This document shows, one piece after another, positions 1 through 8,259 of a stretch of DNA of 64,000 bases (positions are counted from its first letter, which is position 1; each line of letters starts with the position of its first letter). Under the pieces are notes generated by a model, which worked only from the letters and a program-made list of their open reading frames with translations, did no database searches and was not told the origin of the DNA. The DNA comes from Planktomarina temperata RCA23 (lineage in GTDB: Bacteria > Pseudomonadota > Alphaproteobacteria > Rhodobacterales > Rhodobacteraceae). The stretch is from NCBI RefSeq assembly GCF_000738435.1, contig NZ_CP003984.1:992001-1056000 (forward strand), given 5' to 3'. A program made the translations under genes and the position numbers.

Positions 1-1
1 T

Positions 2-391
2 CCCGATGGTACTAGGTACGAGGGACAATTTAAGGACGGAGTCCCTCACGGACGTGGAATAGAAAGATATTCAGACGGCAGTAAGTATCATGGTACCTTT
101 GAATTGGGGAAAAAAAGTGGAAAGGGTATCGAAACTTTTCTGCTAGGTTCAATATACCAAGGTGATTTTTGTGAAGGACGATTTGGTGGTTGTGGCAGAT
201 TTACTTTCCCAACTGGTGAATTTTGGGAAGGAAGTTTTTCTACTGAGTGGCTAAATGTACGAGGTGGAAAAGAAATTTTTTACACTATTCAAGAAAAGAA
301 CGGAAAAAAACGGTTTGGTCAGTTTCAAAATAGTGGGTATTTTAATGATTATACGTCCTTATTGGGCAGGCTGCTTAATCTACTAAAATAG
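2..391 (+). CDS. MORN-repeat protein, 5' end outside the window
   Basis: Only the C-terminal ~129 residues are present; the frame is open from base 2, so the start lies upstream. It consists of tandem MORN units of about 22-23 residues: YEGQFKDGVPHGRG, then YHGTFELGKKSGKG, YQGDFCEGRFGGCG and a last WEGSF. The final ~40 residues show no repeat. MORN repeats form elongated beta-hairpin solenoids that commonly bind membranes or other proteins; no enzymatic domain is visible in the part seen, so the role is unknown. It ends at TAG 389-391 and converges on a second MORN gene on the other strand across a ~190-bp AT-rich gap in which I see nothing. Base composition is AT-rich relative to the core genes beyond 12 kb, which suggests an accessory origin. 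Confidence 0.8.
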   Translation, partial: PDGTRYEGQFKDGVPHGRGIERYSDGSKYHGTFELGKKSGKGIETFLLGSIYQGDFCEGRFGGCGRFTFPTGEFWEGSFSTEWLNVRGGKEIFYTIQEKNGKKRFGQFQNSGYFNDYTSLLGRLLNLLK

Positions 392-583
392 ACGTGAGCC
401 CTAATGCAACGATTAACGAAATCATAGTGAAAATGATTTTAAAACAGACTGAATTAAAGATTGTGAAAATGAGCGGTCATTAGCAATCTATTCGCTCACC
501 TCTCCGACCATACCCCCGGCACCCTCCACTTTACAGATCAGGTCTTCTAGCTTCTTTCTGTAATACTAATCCACACGAACGAT

Positions 584-1441
584 TTAGTGGATATGGTAAA
601 CGGGCTTTGCATTAATCGTTTTAGGGACACTTAACACCCGCTGCAAACTCCCATTATCCCAAACGCCGTCATAGTTCTGTCCGTTCGGTAGGCGAACCTT
701 CATAAAGCCGTGCGGCTTTAAATTCTCCAATGTGCCGTACCATCGGACGCCTTGGTCGTCTGTGCTCGTTGCGTAATGCACACTGGTATCATTTACCCAG
801 CAGCCAGATATTAGGTTGCTAGATTTACTAGTATACTTACCGATACCATGCCGCGTAAAATGTAGCAGTTCTCCTACATATTTAGCGCCGTCTGTGTAGG
901 TTATTGTGCCGCTTGTGCGCCCATGCTGATCAGGGAAAGTACCAGAAAACTTCCAGTCATTGCTTGCTATTTGGACATCACCAGTAAGGGTTCCGTTCTG
1001 CCAGCTCCCTTTGAACGTCCTTTGGGATGACTTTTCAAATAATTCACCAAACCCAGATCGAACGCCATTCTTCAATAACCCATGATACGTGTCGCCATTT
1101 TTATAAAATATTTTGGCTGATCCTGTCTGTTCGCCATTGGCCCATTCACCAGCATATTGAAAGCCAGAAGCTGAATTGAAAATACCAAAGCCATGTTTTA
1201 CGCCAAACTTGAAATCGCCCTCGTAAACGCCACCATATTTGTACTGCAGAACGCCACGACCGTGGAACATACCTCTGCGCCAAGAGCCTTGGTAGCTCAG
1301 CACATCTGAATGGTTTACAGAATAGAAGCGCCCAAACAGGCGTCGTATAAAATTGTTCATATAAACACCTGCTACCGGCCACTTGTACATTGCAGGTGAT
1401 TCCACTTTTCTCCAGTATTGGCCTGTAGGTTTTTGAGTCAA
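584..1441 (-). CDS. MORN-repeat protein
   Basis: A 285-residue protein if the TTG at 1441 is used; ATG codons at residues 18 and 28 (MYKWP, MNNF) are alternative starts and the first has a weak purine-rich site before it. From about residue 48 to the end there are roughly nine MORN-like units, for example YQGSWRRGMFHGRG, YEGDFKFGVKHGFG, YAGEWANGEQTG, YHGLLKNGVRSGFG, YVGELLHFTRHGIG and YDGVWDNGS. No catalytic domain, clear signal peptide or membrane segment is evident; residues 28-40 are basic and aromatic. The truncated ClpP-like gene at 1512-1970 lies 70 bp upstream on the same strand, so the two may once have been co-transcribed. AT-rich, accessory-like sequence. The family call is solid; function is unknown. 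Confidence 0.75.
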   Translation of the reverse strand: MTQKPTGQYWRKVESPAMYKWPVAGVYMNNFIRRLFGRFYSVNHSDVLSYQGSWRRGMFHGRGVLQYKYGGVYEGDFKFGVKHGFGIFNSASGFQYAGEWANGEQTGSAKIFYKNGDTYHGLLKNGVRSGFGELFEKSSQRTFKGSWQNGTLTGDVQIASNDWKFSGTFPDQHGRTSGTITYTDGAKYVGELLHFTRHGIGKYTSKSSNLISGCWVNDTSVHYATSTDDQGVRWYGTLENLKPHGFMKVRLPNGQNYDGVWDNGSLQRVLSVPKTINAKPVYHIH

Positions 1442-1511
1442 CGAACGTAAAATTAGTCAGCTGAAAGTTGCCGTTTATCTTTGACGAGCTGCGGTTTATG
1501 TCGAGCACATA

Positions 1512-1970
1512 TTACTTAGTTAGAACGCCTGCTGACAGAAGCTCTTCTCTTGTTGGGACCCACATGTCATGGCTATCTGTTGAAAATATTCTCAAAATGA
1601 AATCTATGTCCACGCCTCGGCTGAGCATAAATTCGACATCTTCGACCATGCTGGCAATTGCTGAACCGAAAAGCATTGTAGCGTAATCAAATTCATCGTC
1701 CCAACCCTCTTCGATACGATTTTCAACATAATTCTTTTTGATGTACTCCCGGTCGATCCACGTTCGATGAAATCCTAATTTCGCTTCAGGGGATAGGGTT
1801 CGGGTTTCACCTCCCAGAAAAATGTGGGCACATGCGCTGTCACATTCGCCAAACGCTTCAGTGTTGATGTTATGACGCGCTAAATACTCTGCAATAGCAC
1901 TGGAAGCAGACGCTGAGCCTCCGGGGCCGGTCACTCGTAATGCGGTAATCTCAGGGTTATCGAACAGGTA
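1512..1970 (-). pseudogene. ClpP/crotonase-like (COG3904-type) protein, N-terminus cut off by an IS630 element
   Basis: The frame can be read from the IS630 boundary as LAVYLFDNPEITALRVTGPGG, then SASASSAIAEYLARHNI, then ECDSACAHIFLGGETRTLS and KLGFHRTW. This matches the core of periplasmic ClpP/crotonase-fold proteins of the COG3904 type (a PGG turn, a Ser-Ala-Cys stretch and a GFH motif). Those proteins normally carry a signal peptide and an N-terminal beta-alpha half upstream; both are missing because the frame runs straight into the transposon end. A GTG at 1934 could give a 140-residue product, but it would lack the first half of the fold. The missing 5' part is not found on the other side of the element. 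Proteolytic function in this family is inferred from fold only. Confidence 0.65.
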
Positions 1971-3107
1971 TACTGCGAGTCCTTAAGGACCCGAAGAAGT
2001 TGTTGATGTTCGAGCGTAAATGGATTCTTGTTTCCGTATGATCCGTTCCAATTTTCCTTCCCGTGAAGACCGCTGCGAGCTTTTGAGCTGTGTAAAACGC
2101 CAACGCGAGGATCATGGCGTTGCGCGGCGAGCGAATGCACTTTTGCTGCTGGATGATGGGAAGTCCTGTGTCGAGATTGCGCAGGTTCTTTACCTTGATG
2201 ACGACACGGTGCGTGGCTGGCATAAGCAATATCTGTCTGAGGGCTGGGATGCGGTGGCTTATGACGGTTGGAAAGGCGGGCAATCGCGGCTGTCTGTCGC
2301 GCAGAAAGCCGCTCTTTGCGCGTGGCTTGAGGAACGTTTCTGCCGATCTACAGTGGAAATCCGCAGCTATATCACGGCGCAATTCGATCTGCGCTATTCT
2401 CATTCAGGCTGTGTTAAGCTTTTGGCGCGACAAGGCTTTGAGTATCGCAAACCCAAGGCTCTGCCGCGGGTGGCCGATGTAGCCAAACAGGCTGAGTTCA
2501 TCGCAATGTATGAAAACATGCTGAATTCTCTGGCCGATGATGAGGCGGTATACTTTGCAGATGCCGTACATCCAGAATATCAAAGCAAGCCTGCCTTTGG
2601 TTGGGTGAAGAAGGGCACAAACCCCACGCTCAAAACGACTTCAGGCCGGGCGCGCGTCAACATTCACGGCGCACTGAACCTTGAAACCTTTGATACGCCT
2701 TTCGTCGCGCCGATTACAGTGGACGGCGTGAGTGCCGTGCAATTGCTGGCCAAGATTGAGGCCCGCAATCACGATAAACGCATCATCCACGTGGTCTGGG
2801 ACAACGCTGCTTACCACAAAGGGCCGGATGTCAGGGCTTTTCTCTCGCGCAAAAACTGCCGCATCCACCTGATCCAGCTGCCGCCCTATTGCCCGCACCT
2901 GAATCCAATTGAAAGGCTCTGGGCCGTGATGCACCAACACGTCACCCACAATCGCGCCTATCCCACGCAAAAGCTATTTACCGAAGCCATTCTGAAGTTC
3001 TTTCGGAAAATTATCCCAGAGCAATGGCACAACTTCCGAAATCAGGTCACTGATAATTTCCGCATCATATCAGAACAAAATCTTCGGGTTTTGGAGTGAG
3101 CGGTGTA
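1971..3107 (+). mobile_element. IS630-family insertion sequence, ~1137 bp
   Basis: The transposase gene is bracketed by imperfect terminal inverted repeats. The left end begins tactgcgagtcctta and the right end, read on the minus strand, begins tacaccgctcactcc. The two align without gaps and share the block acccgaaga 19-27 bases in. A TA dinucleotide flanks each side (1969-1970 and 3108-3109), as expected because IS630/Tc1-mariner elements insert at TA and duplicate it. The left neighbour is a ClpP-like gene fragment while the right neighbour is the end of an IS3-family element, so the two flanks do not belong to one original target. The element itself looks intact. Confidence 0.85.
2020..3099 (+). 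CDS. IS630-family transposase
   Basis: A 359-residue transposase, full length for the family. Residues ~25-125 form helix-turn-helix domains (GVARRANALLLLDDGKS, VRGWHKQYLSEG, STVEIRSYI). The C-terminal half is the DDE_3 nuclease: first Asp in VYFADAVHPEYQ (~185), second Asp in VVWDNAAYHKG (~265), and the catalytic Glu in YCPHLNPIERLWAVMH (~305). It catalyses cut-and-paste transposition at TA targets. The ATG at 2020 lies just inside the left terminal repeat, and the gene stops 8 bases before the right end. There is no frameshift, so the element may still be active. Confidence 0.92.
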   Translation: MDSCFRMIRSNFPSREDRCELLSCVKRQREDHGVARRANALLLLDDGKSCVEIAQVLYLDDDTVRGWHKQYLSEGWDAVAYDGWKGGQSRLSVAQKAALCAWLEERFCRSTVEIRSYITAQFDLRYSHSGCVKLLARQGFEYRKPKALPRVADVAKQAEFIAMYENMLNSLADDEAVYFADAVHPEYQSKPAFGWVKKGTNPTLKTTSGRARVNIHGALNLETFDTPFVAPITVDGVSAVQLLAKIEARNHDKRIIHVVWDNAAYHKGPDVRAFLSRKNCRIHLIQLPPYCPHLNPIERLWAVMHQHVTHNRAYPTQKLFTEAILKFFRKIIPEQWHNFRNQVTDNFRIISEQNLRVLE

Positions 3108-3138
3108 TATGAATGAGGGAGCCTCGGGGGGCAGGTCA
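3108..3138. repeat. 31-bp orphan end of an IS3-family element
   Basis: These 31 bases are the exact reverse complement of 9221-9251, the orfB-side end of the complete IS3 element downstream (31 of 31 identical). They start at the TA where the IS630 element is inserted and finish with the IS3 terminus caggtca. The rest of this IS3 copy is absent. The fragment therefore records a former IS3 insertion that was disrupted by the IS630 element and then deleted or recombined. Confidence 0.85.
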
Positions 3139-3157
3139 GTCGTAATGTCACTATGTA

Positions 3158-4057
3158 TCAGTATCTAAGTGCTAATTTCATTTCCTCAACCATAAAATCA
3201 AAAACAAGTCTTATGCGTGCGCGTGTGTTAACGTCAGGATGAGCTACCATCCAGACTGGAAGGGTTAACGATCCATGATTAGCCATAATGCGTTTTACTG
3301 CTGGGTTTGCATCCCCGTGATTGAGGTGCGTAAGACCAATTCCACATCCTGCGGCTACCAATTCCCAAATTAGTGGGTAATCTTTACATTTAATCACATC
3401 AACATGATCCAGAATGTCCTTCCCCCACCTATTTGTAATTAAATTTTCTAGTGTTTTTGGCATGCTGCCAACGATGCAATGATCTTTAAGCTCTAATATC
3501 TTATTCGGGGTGCCTACTCTTTCAAGGTAATTAATAGATGCATATGCCCCATAATTTATTTGGCCAACTTTAAGCGCAATCAAATCTAGCTGAATTGGGG
3601 CATATGTTTGAATTGCAATATCTGCATCTTGGAAAGCTTCTTTTTCAACGGAATTCGTCGATATTACTTCTAATTGTATGTCGTCAGACACTTCGTGAAT
3701 TCTCGAAATTATCTTTGGCAATATGATCGAGGCGATGCCGCTGCTTGCTATTATTTTCATGGGACCTGAAATTTGTACGTTTTGCAATAAGACTGCTTCA
3801 TACAAATCTACTGCCGCTTTAAATATATTTTCAGAATGCTGGAACGCGATCCTACCTACCTGTGTTAAAGTTAAGCCTCTGTCGCTTCGGTAAAACAAGA
3901 CTGCTGAAAGCTCTTTTTCTAGGGATGCAATATGCCTACTTAAGGTTGACCGTGGAACTCCAGTTCTCCGCTCGGTTTCAGCAAGTGTACCCGTCTTAGC
4001 AACCTCATAAAAGGATTTGAGGCTTTCTAGATTAGGTTGTTCATTTAAATTTAACAT
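3158..4057 (-). CDS. LysR-family transcriptional regulator
   Basis: A 299-residue protein with the standard LTTR layout. The N-terminal winged helix-turn-helix spans residues ~8-66 (LESLKSFYEVAKTGTL, then PRSTLSRHIASLEKEL and FYRSDRGLTLTQVG). A periplasmic-binding-protein-like effector domain covers ~90-290 (MKIIASSGIASIILP, DIAIQTYAPI, LVAAGCGIGLTHL). It is divergent from the large surface-protein gene at 4333 across ~275 bp of AT-rich DNA, the usual arrangement for an LTTR controlling its neighbour, so it may regulate that gene; no binding site is obvious by eye. The effector is unknown. Low G+C and its position between inverted IS3 ends suggest horizontal acquisition. Confidence 0.88.
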   Translation of the reverse strand: MLNLNEQPNLESLKSFYEVAKTGTLAETERRTGVPRSTLSRHIASLEKELSAVLFYRSDRGLTLTQVGRIAFQHSENIFKAAVDLYEAVLLQNVQISGPMKIIASSGIASIILPKIISRIHEVSDDIQLEVISTNSVEKEAFQDADIAIQTYAPIQLDLIALKVGQINYGAYASINYLERVGTPNKILELKDHCIVGSMPKTLENLITNRWGKDILDHVDVIKCKDYPLIWELVAAGCGIGLTHLNHGDANPAVKRIMANHGSLTLPVWMVAHPDVNTRARIRLVFDFMVEEMKLALRY

Positions 4058-4332
4058 ATTTTTTCTCCAGAAATTTTGTACAAACTAATTTATTCCAGTT
4101 AATATCTGCTTTCCGTAATTATATTAGGATAGTTGCATGAAGTCCATATTTGGGAGGCTTCGTCTCATTATTAACCATTTTCAAAAACTTCTTAATTATA
4201 TACCAGTTTTAACAACGTAAAATTCTAGCTAACTATAAGTCTATCTTATTTCGTACCTTTCAAGGTTCGGTTCACTGATATTTTTTGTATCTTCAACTTC
4301 CAATATTAGTACAAGTTAAAGTCAAATTATCA

Positions 4333-7300
4333 ATGTCATTTAGAAACGCAGCCACTCAGTTTATCACCTTCTCACTAAAGAGATGCAGCAGGAGCTTAGC
4401 TTTAGTATTTTTGATTTTAAGCGCTACTGAAGTTAATGCTGGATGTGTTGTTGACAATGTAGCGTACGATACAATTACCGACAGAACAGTGGGACAGCCC
4501 ATTTCACTGAATATCATTAAAAACTGGGACGCGGATGATGATGTGGCCACCTGCGACGTAAGCACGTTAACTAGTTTAAACGGGGCCTTTGAGGGTAAAA
4601 ATACATTTAACCAAGATATTAGAGGTTGGGTCACTAGTGCCGTTACGAATTTTCGCGGCATGTTTAAAAATGCCACAACTTTCAATCAAGATATTAGAAC
4701 ATCCGGCGGTTCATGGAACATAAACGATAACGCCAATAATTTTACTAACATGTTTCAAAACGCAACGGGAATGGCAGCGCTGGGAGCACCAACCCCAAAC
4801 GGGACTGGAAATGCTGCCAGAAGTGAATATAGAGTGTGGTTTGCAGGTGGCGCGGATAGCACTGCGCCGACGGTGACCTTCAGCCCAGCAGATGGGGCTG
4901 CAGCAGTTGCGAATGCAAGCAATATCACCCTCACATTCAGTGAAGCTGTGCGAAATACTGACAACTCGGCGCTTACCAATACGAATGTAGATGGTCTCAT
5001 CACATTGAGAAAAACAAACGCTGGCGGTGATGATATTGCCTTTGACGCGACGATTAACGGGAATGTGATCACTATAAACCCGGCCGTAGACTTCCCCTCA
5101 GAGCAGGTGGTTTATGTGGCGATTGGGGCCAGTGTTGAAGACAGCACGAACAATGCGATCTCCGCCTCCAATGCCACATTCACGGCCGCGGATAGTGCTG
5201 CGCCGACCTTACGTGATGTTAATTTTGTGTCAAATAATGCAACTGTAACGGTAGCAAATATTGGTAATATAATAACACTTTCGTTCCTATCCAGCGAGGA
5301 GATTAGTCAGCCTGATGTGACGTTTTTATCAAGTGGTAATGCGATTATGGATACACCTGCGTATACAAATAGTGGGAATATATGGACCGTTACCTACAAC
5401 GTTACCTCAGGCGATACGGACGGATTAATCACGTATAATATTGAGTTCACAGACATAGCCGGCAATTCAGGAATACCAGTCAGTGGTGGCAACATCACTA
5501 TGCCAAAAATTACTACTCCTTGTTTTAACTGCAACACCACAATAATTGATCCGCCAAGTGGGGAATTTATTGTATATGATATATATTCCGGAGGTATCCC
5601 GGTCGACATAAGTCTGAAAGATCAGGCCAATAATCCCCTTACGGACACGTCTGAAATCTCCAGCGTAACAGTTACTTCGAGCGGTGGAAGTCTTAAAGTA
5701 AATCCTTCCGGTAGAACTATCACCATACCCAAGCCTAGTAATGGCTCAGCAATATTCAGTTTTGAGGTACTATCTACTACACCTGGACCGATAGTACTTA
5801 GCGCCATCGTTACCACAACAGATGGAGTTGCCCACAGTCTTGGTAATAGAACAGTTAGATTTGAAGCAGTCACACAAAATTTGATTGGTACAGTTGAAAT
5901 TACGACCCAACCTGCAATTAGTGGAAGAGATTCGTTGATTAATGGCGAGAACCTGTCGGTGCAGCCATCAGTACGTCTCTTGGATACCAGTGGAGCTCTA
6001 AAATCCTTAGATAATTCAACAGTAGTAACGGCCAGTATTATTAGTGGTGAAAGTGGCTCTCTAAATGCAAATGGATCAGCAACTAGCGTGCAAGTATCTG
6101 GCGGCATCGCAAATTTTGTAGGTCTAAAATTAACTGGGGATCCAAATGAGGTCTATGCATTGGTTTTTCAAGCTACAAATCACGTGCCGGAAACATCAGT
6201 GGAATTAAGAGCCACAGCCTCTATCACGCAAACAGATAGTACTGCTCCTACGGTTACCTTTAGCCCATTAGCTGGCACAGATAGCATTCCTAAAGATGTC
6301 AATATCACCCTCACATTCAGTGAAGCTGTGCGGAATACTGACAACTCGGCGCTTACCAATACGAATGTAGATGGTCTCATCACATTGAGAAAAACAAACG
6401 CTGGCGGTGATAATATTGCCTTTGACGCGACGATTAACGGGAATGTTATCACTATAAACCCGGCCGTAGACTTCCCCTCAGAGCAGGTGGTTTATGTGGC
6501 GATTGGGGCCAGTGTTGAAGACAGCTCGAACAATGCGATCTCCGCCTCCAATGCCACATTCACAACAATAAATAACAACCTGAATGTTATTCGTCTCGCC
6601 GATACTGTCGTAACGGTTGTTCTGGCGGGACCAACTACTCCGGTCATTGGATCATTCCATGTCCACGCGGAGTTCTCGTCTGATGTATCGCTCCTAACTG
6701 TTAATGATATTACTATTAGCAACGGCACCATCGCGAACTTAACTGGAAGTGGCGATACTTATGGATTTACCGTTAATGCAATTCTTGGAAAAGTAGTTAC
6801 CGTAACTATTGGTGGGGGCGTAGTCCAAGATTCGACTGGAAATATGAATAGTGCCTCCAACACATTGTCAGTCGAAGCTGGAGCCCCTGGTGCATATTTT
6901 AAAATTAAAAAAGACCAAATACGTTCCATAATAGTTGAGCATGAAGGAAGGTTGTTGCAGGGTGAAATGTCATCCCAGCAAGGAATGATACAAGATGCAC
7001 GCTCGAGCTTCATAACATGCAGAAATCAAATTTATGAGGAAGATATTTTGGTTCTTACTTCTTGTGACAACCAAAGTCTCAATTTTAATGGGTTTACCAA
7101 AATTAATGATGGCGGCGTTATCGCCCAAGGTAGCTTTATAGACAAACATTGGAGTGATCCGGGCAAGCAAAGTCGCGTGGCATTAGGTGAATTTAATATA
7201 TATAGCTATGCAGACGGCACAACTAACTCATCGCTCAAAGGCCAAATATCATGGGAGCGATACCTGTCTGATAGTGCAATGTTTGGCAGTGACTTCAGTG

Positions 7301-7947
7301 GGAAATTTGCACATTCCAAGCTGAGCGGAGAATTTGAAGGCACGCAACGTCAATATGGCATAGGATTTGGGGCTTATTTTGTTTCTCAATTAGCTGATGC
7401 GTTATTTTTCGATAGTTATATATCAAGTGATTTTTACCGAAACTCTTTGAAGATGGACGATGGTACTCTTGCGCTGGCCAGCGATTACACTACAGAAAAA
7501 TATATAGTTGGGGGGGCTTTGACCGGGGTTTTTAAATATGAAGGGTTCGAGCTGCGTCCTGAACTCGCATATGCATATGGTAAAACATCAATTGGCGAAA
7601 TAAATTTCATTGGAGAGTCTTGGGGGTTTTCTGATAACAATATCACATTGGATGCAGGCACAACGTCAATTTCCCGCCTGACCCTCAGACCGGAGTTTAA
7701 TGTTTCATTAGGGGAAAGCTTAGGTCTAGCATCAAATGCAATGTTCAGTTTTACGCCGCAGTACAGCTGTGAACGTTTAGCACCTTATGCTTCATCACAA
7801 AGCTGTGGTCGTGGTTTTGAGTTTGGTTTCTCAAAACAGTCTGCTGACAGATCGACGAAAATTTCGATCGAGTACAAGGTTGATTTTCTACATAATGATA
7901 AGCTTTCAATGTTGCAATTGAACTTTAGTAGGAATTTTAAACGTTAA
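4333..7947 (+). CDS. secreted surface protein: BspA-like repeats, bacterial Ig-like domains, C-terminal beta-barrel-like domain
   Basis: A 1204-residue exported protein. The frame opens at a TTG at 4285, but the ATG at 4333 puts a good signal peptide at the N-terminus (KRCSRSLALVFLILS, cleavage near EVNA/GC, residue 36). Residues ~70-145 resemble BspA/DUF285 repeats (NTFNQDIRGWVTSAVTNFRG, MFKNATTFNQDI). Two SbsA-type Ig-like domains (~175-285 and ~635-745), each starting near STAPTVTFSP, are almost identical in their second part; other Ig-like regions lie between them and at ~745-855. From ~855 the sequence becomes an amphipathic beta-rich domain with alternating aromatics, ending SMLQLNFSRNFKR, like an autotransporter-type outer-membrane barrel, though the last residue is Arg rather than Phe. 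Likely role: surface display or adhesion (inference). The gene is AT-rich, divergent from a LysR gene and inside the IS3-bounded island. Confidence 0.8.
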   Translation: MSFRNAATQFITFSLKRCSRSLALVFLILSATEVNAGCVVDNVAYDTITDRTVGQPISLNIIKNWDADDDVATCDVSTLTSLNGAFEGKNTFNQDIRGWVTSAVTNFRGMFKNATTFNQDIRTSGGSWNINDNANNFTNMFQNATGMAALGAPTPNGTGNAARSEYRVWFAGGADSTAPTVTFSPADGAAAVANASNITLTFSEAVRNTDNSALTNTNVDGLITLRKTNAGGDDIAFDATINGNVITINPAVDFPSEQVVYVAIGASVEDSTNNAISASNATFTAADSAAPTLRDVNFVSNNATVTVANIGNIITLSFLSSEEISQPDVTFLSSGNAIMDTPAYTNSGNIWTVTYNVTSGDTDGLITYNIEFTDIAGNSGIPVSGGNITMPKITTPCFNCNTTIIDPPSGEFIVYDIYSGGIPVDISLKDQANNPLTDTSEISSVTVTSSGGSLKVNPSGRTITIPKPSNGSAIFSFEVLSTTPGPIVLSAIVTTTDGVAHSLGNRTVRFEAVTQNLIGTVEITTQPAISGRDSLINGENLSVQPSVRLLDTSGALKSLDNSTVVTASIISGESGSLNANGSATSVQVSGGIANFVGLKLTGDPNEVYALVFQATNHVPETSVELRATASITQTDSTAPTVTFSPLAGTDSIPKDVNITLTFSEAVRNTDNSALTNTNVDGLITLRKTNAGGDNIAFDATINGNVITINPAVDFPSEQVVYVAIGASVEDSSNNAISASNATFTTINNNLNVIRLADTVVTVVLAGPTTPVIGSFHVHAEFSSDVSLLTVNDITISNGTIANLTGSGDTYGFTVNAILGKVVTVTIGGGVVQDSTGNMNSASNTLSVEAGAPGAYFKIKKDQIRSIIVEHEGRLLQGEMSSQQGMIQDARSSFITCRNQIYEEDILVLTSCDNQSLNFNGFTKINDGGVIAQGSFIDKHWSDPGKQSRVALGEFNIYSYADGTTNSSLKGQISWERYLSDSAMFGSDFSGKFAHSKLSGEFEGTQRQYGIGFGAYFVSQLADALFFDSYISSDFYRNSLKMDDGTLALASDYTTEKYIVGGALTGVFKYEGFELRPELAYAYGKTSIGEINFIGESWGFSDNNITLDAGTTSISRLTLRPEFNVSLGESLGLASNAMFSFTPQYSCERLAPYASSQSCGRGFEFGFSKQSADRSTKISIEYKVDFLHNDKLSMLQLNFSRNFKR
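4920..5183 (+). repeat. intragenic direct repeat, copy A (264 bp)
   Basis: This stretch within the surface-protein gene is repeated at 6300-6563 with only four mismatches (260 of 264 identical), exactly 1380 bp apart and in frame. It encodes most of one Ig-like domain (from NITLTFSEAV to NATFT). Similarity drops sharply just before position 4920 and after 5183, even though the flanking residues are still the same domain type. This points to gene conversion or recent duplication rather than slow divergence. Confidence 0.9.
6300..6563 (+). repeat. intragenic direct repeat, copy B (264 bp)
   Basis: Second copy of the repeat described at 4920-5183. The four differences fall near 6333, 6412, 6447 and 6526; three change the residue or codon only slightly (for example D to N in GGDNIAF and T to S in DSSNN). 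The upstream half of the same Ig-like domain (6235-6299) is strongly diverged from its counterpart at 4855-4919, so the boundary of near-identity is abrupt. Confidence 0.9.
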
Positions 7948-8053
7948 AGACAGTCGCCTTCGTTTAAACATTCTTGGTTCTAACCTCAGTGTCCGTTTGT
8001 TTTTCTCTCCCTTTGAATTGGTGCCCCCTATAGTTAAGAGCTAGGGGATCAAT

Positions 8054-8206
8054 ATGGATCTCAAGCTCTACAAACTTGAAGAAATTGTAATGAAGCTGAG
8101 GCAAGTTGAAGTTTTGACTATACAAATGGCCACAATTATTGAGCGCCTGGGTTTAGGTTGTGCCAGCAATGTGATACGATTTATAACCAGTCTGGAAGCA
8201 CCTTAA
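8054..8206 (+). pseudogene. decayed IS3-family orfA remnant
   Basis: A 50-codon frame begins at ATG 8054 with YKLEEIVMKLRQVEVLTIQM. This closely resembles the N-terminus of IS3-family orfA proteins (KPEEIVAKLRQVEVL type), which bind the element ends through a helix-turn-helix. After RLGLG the expected second helix (EQTYYRW type) is gone and the frame stops at 8204-8206. No orfB follows. It therefore looks like the relic of an IS3 element different from the one at 9221-10473. The similarity is from memory of the family, hence moderate confidence. Confidence 0.5.
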
Positions 8207-8259
8207 ATTTATATCTGCTTGACTAGGCTGTGGTTGATTCATTTTATCAGGTTTTACCA

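Noticed and set aside
1146-1508. 120-residue minus-strand frame overlapping the MORN gene
   Set aside because: It shares bases with the clear MORN repeats in another frame and shows no family features.
4920-6563. CRISPR-like or phase-variable short repeat array
   Set aside because: There are just two long copies coding for the same protein domain; no short spaced repeats occur anywhere in the window.
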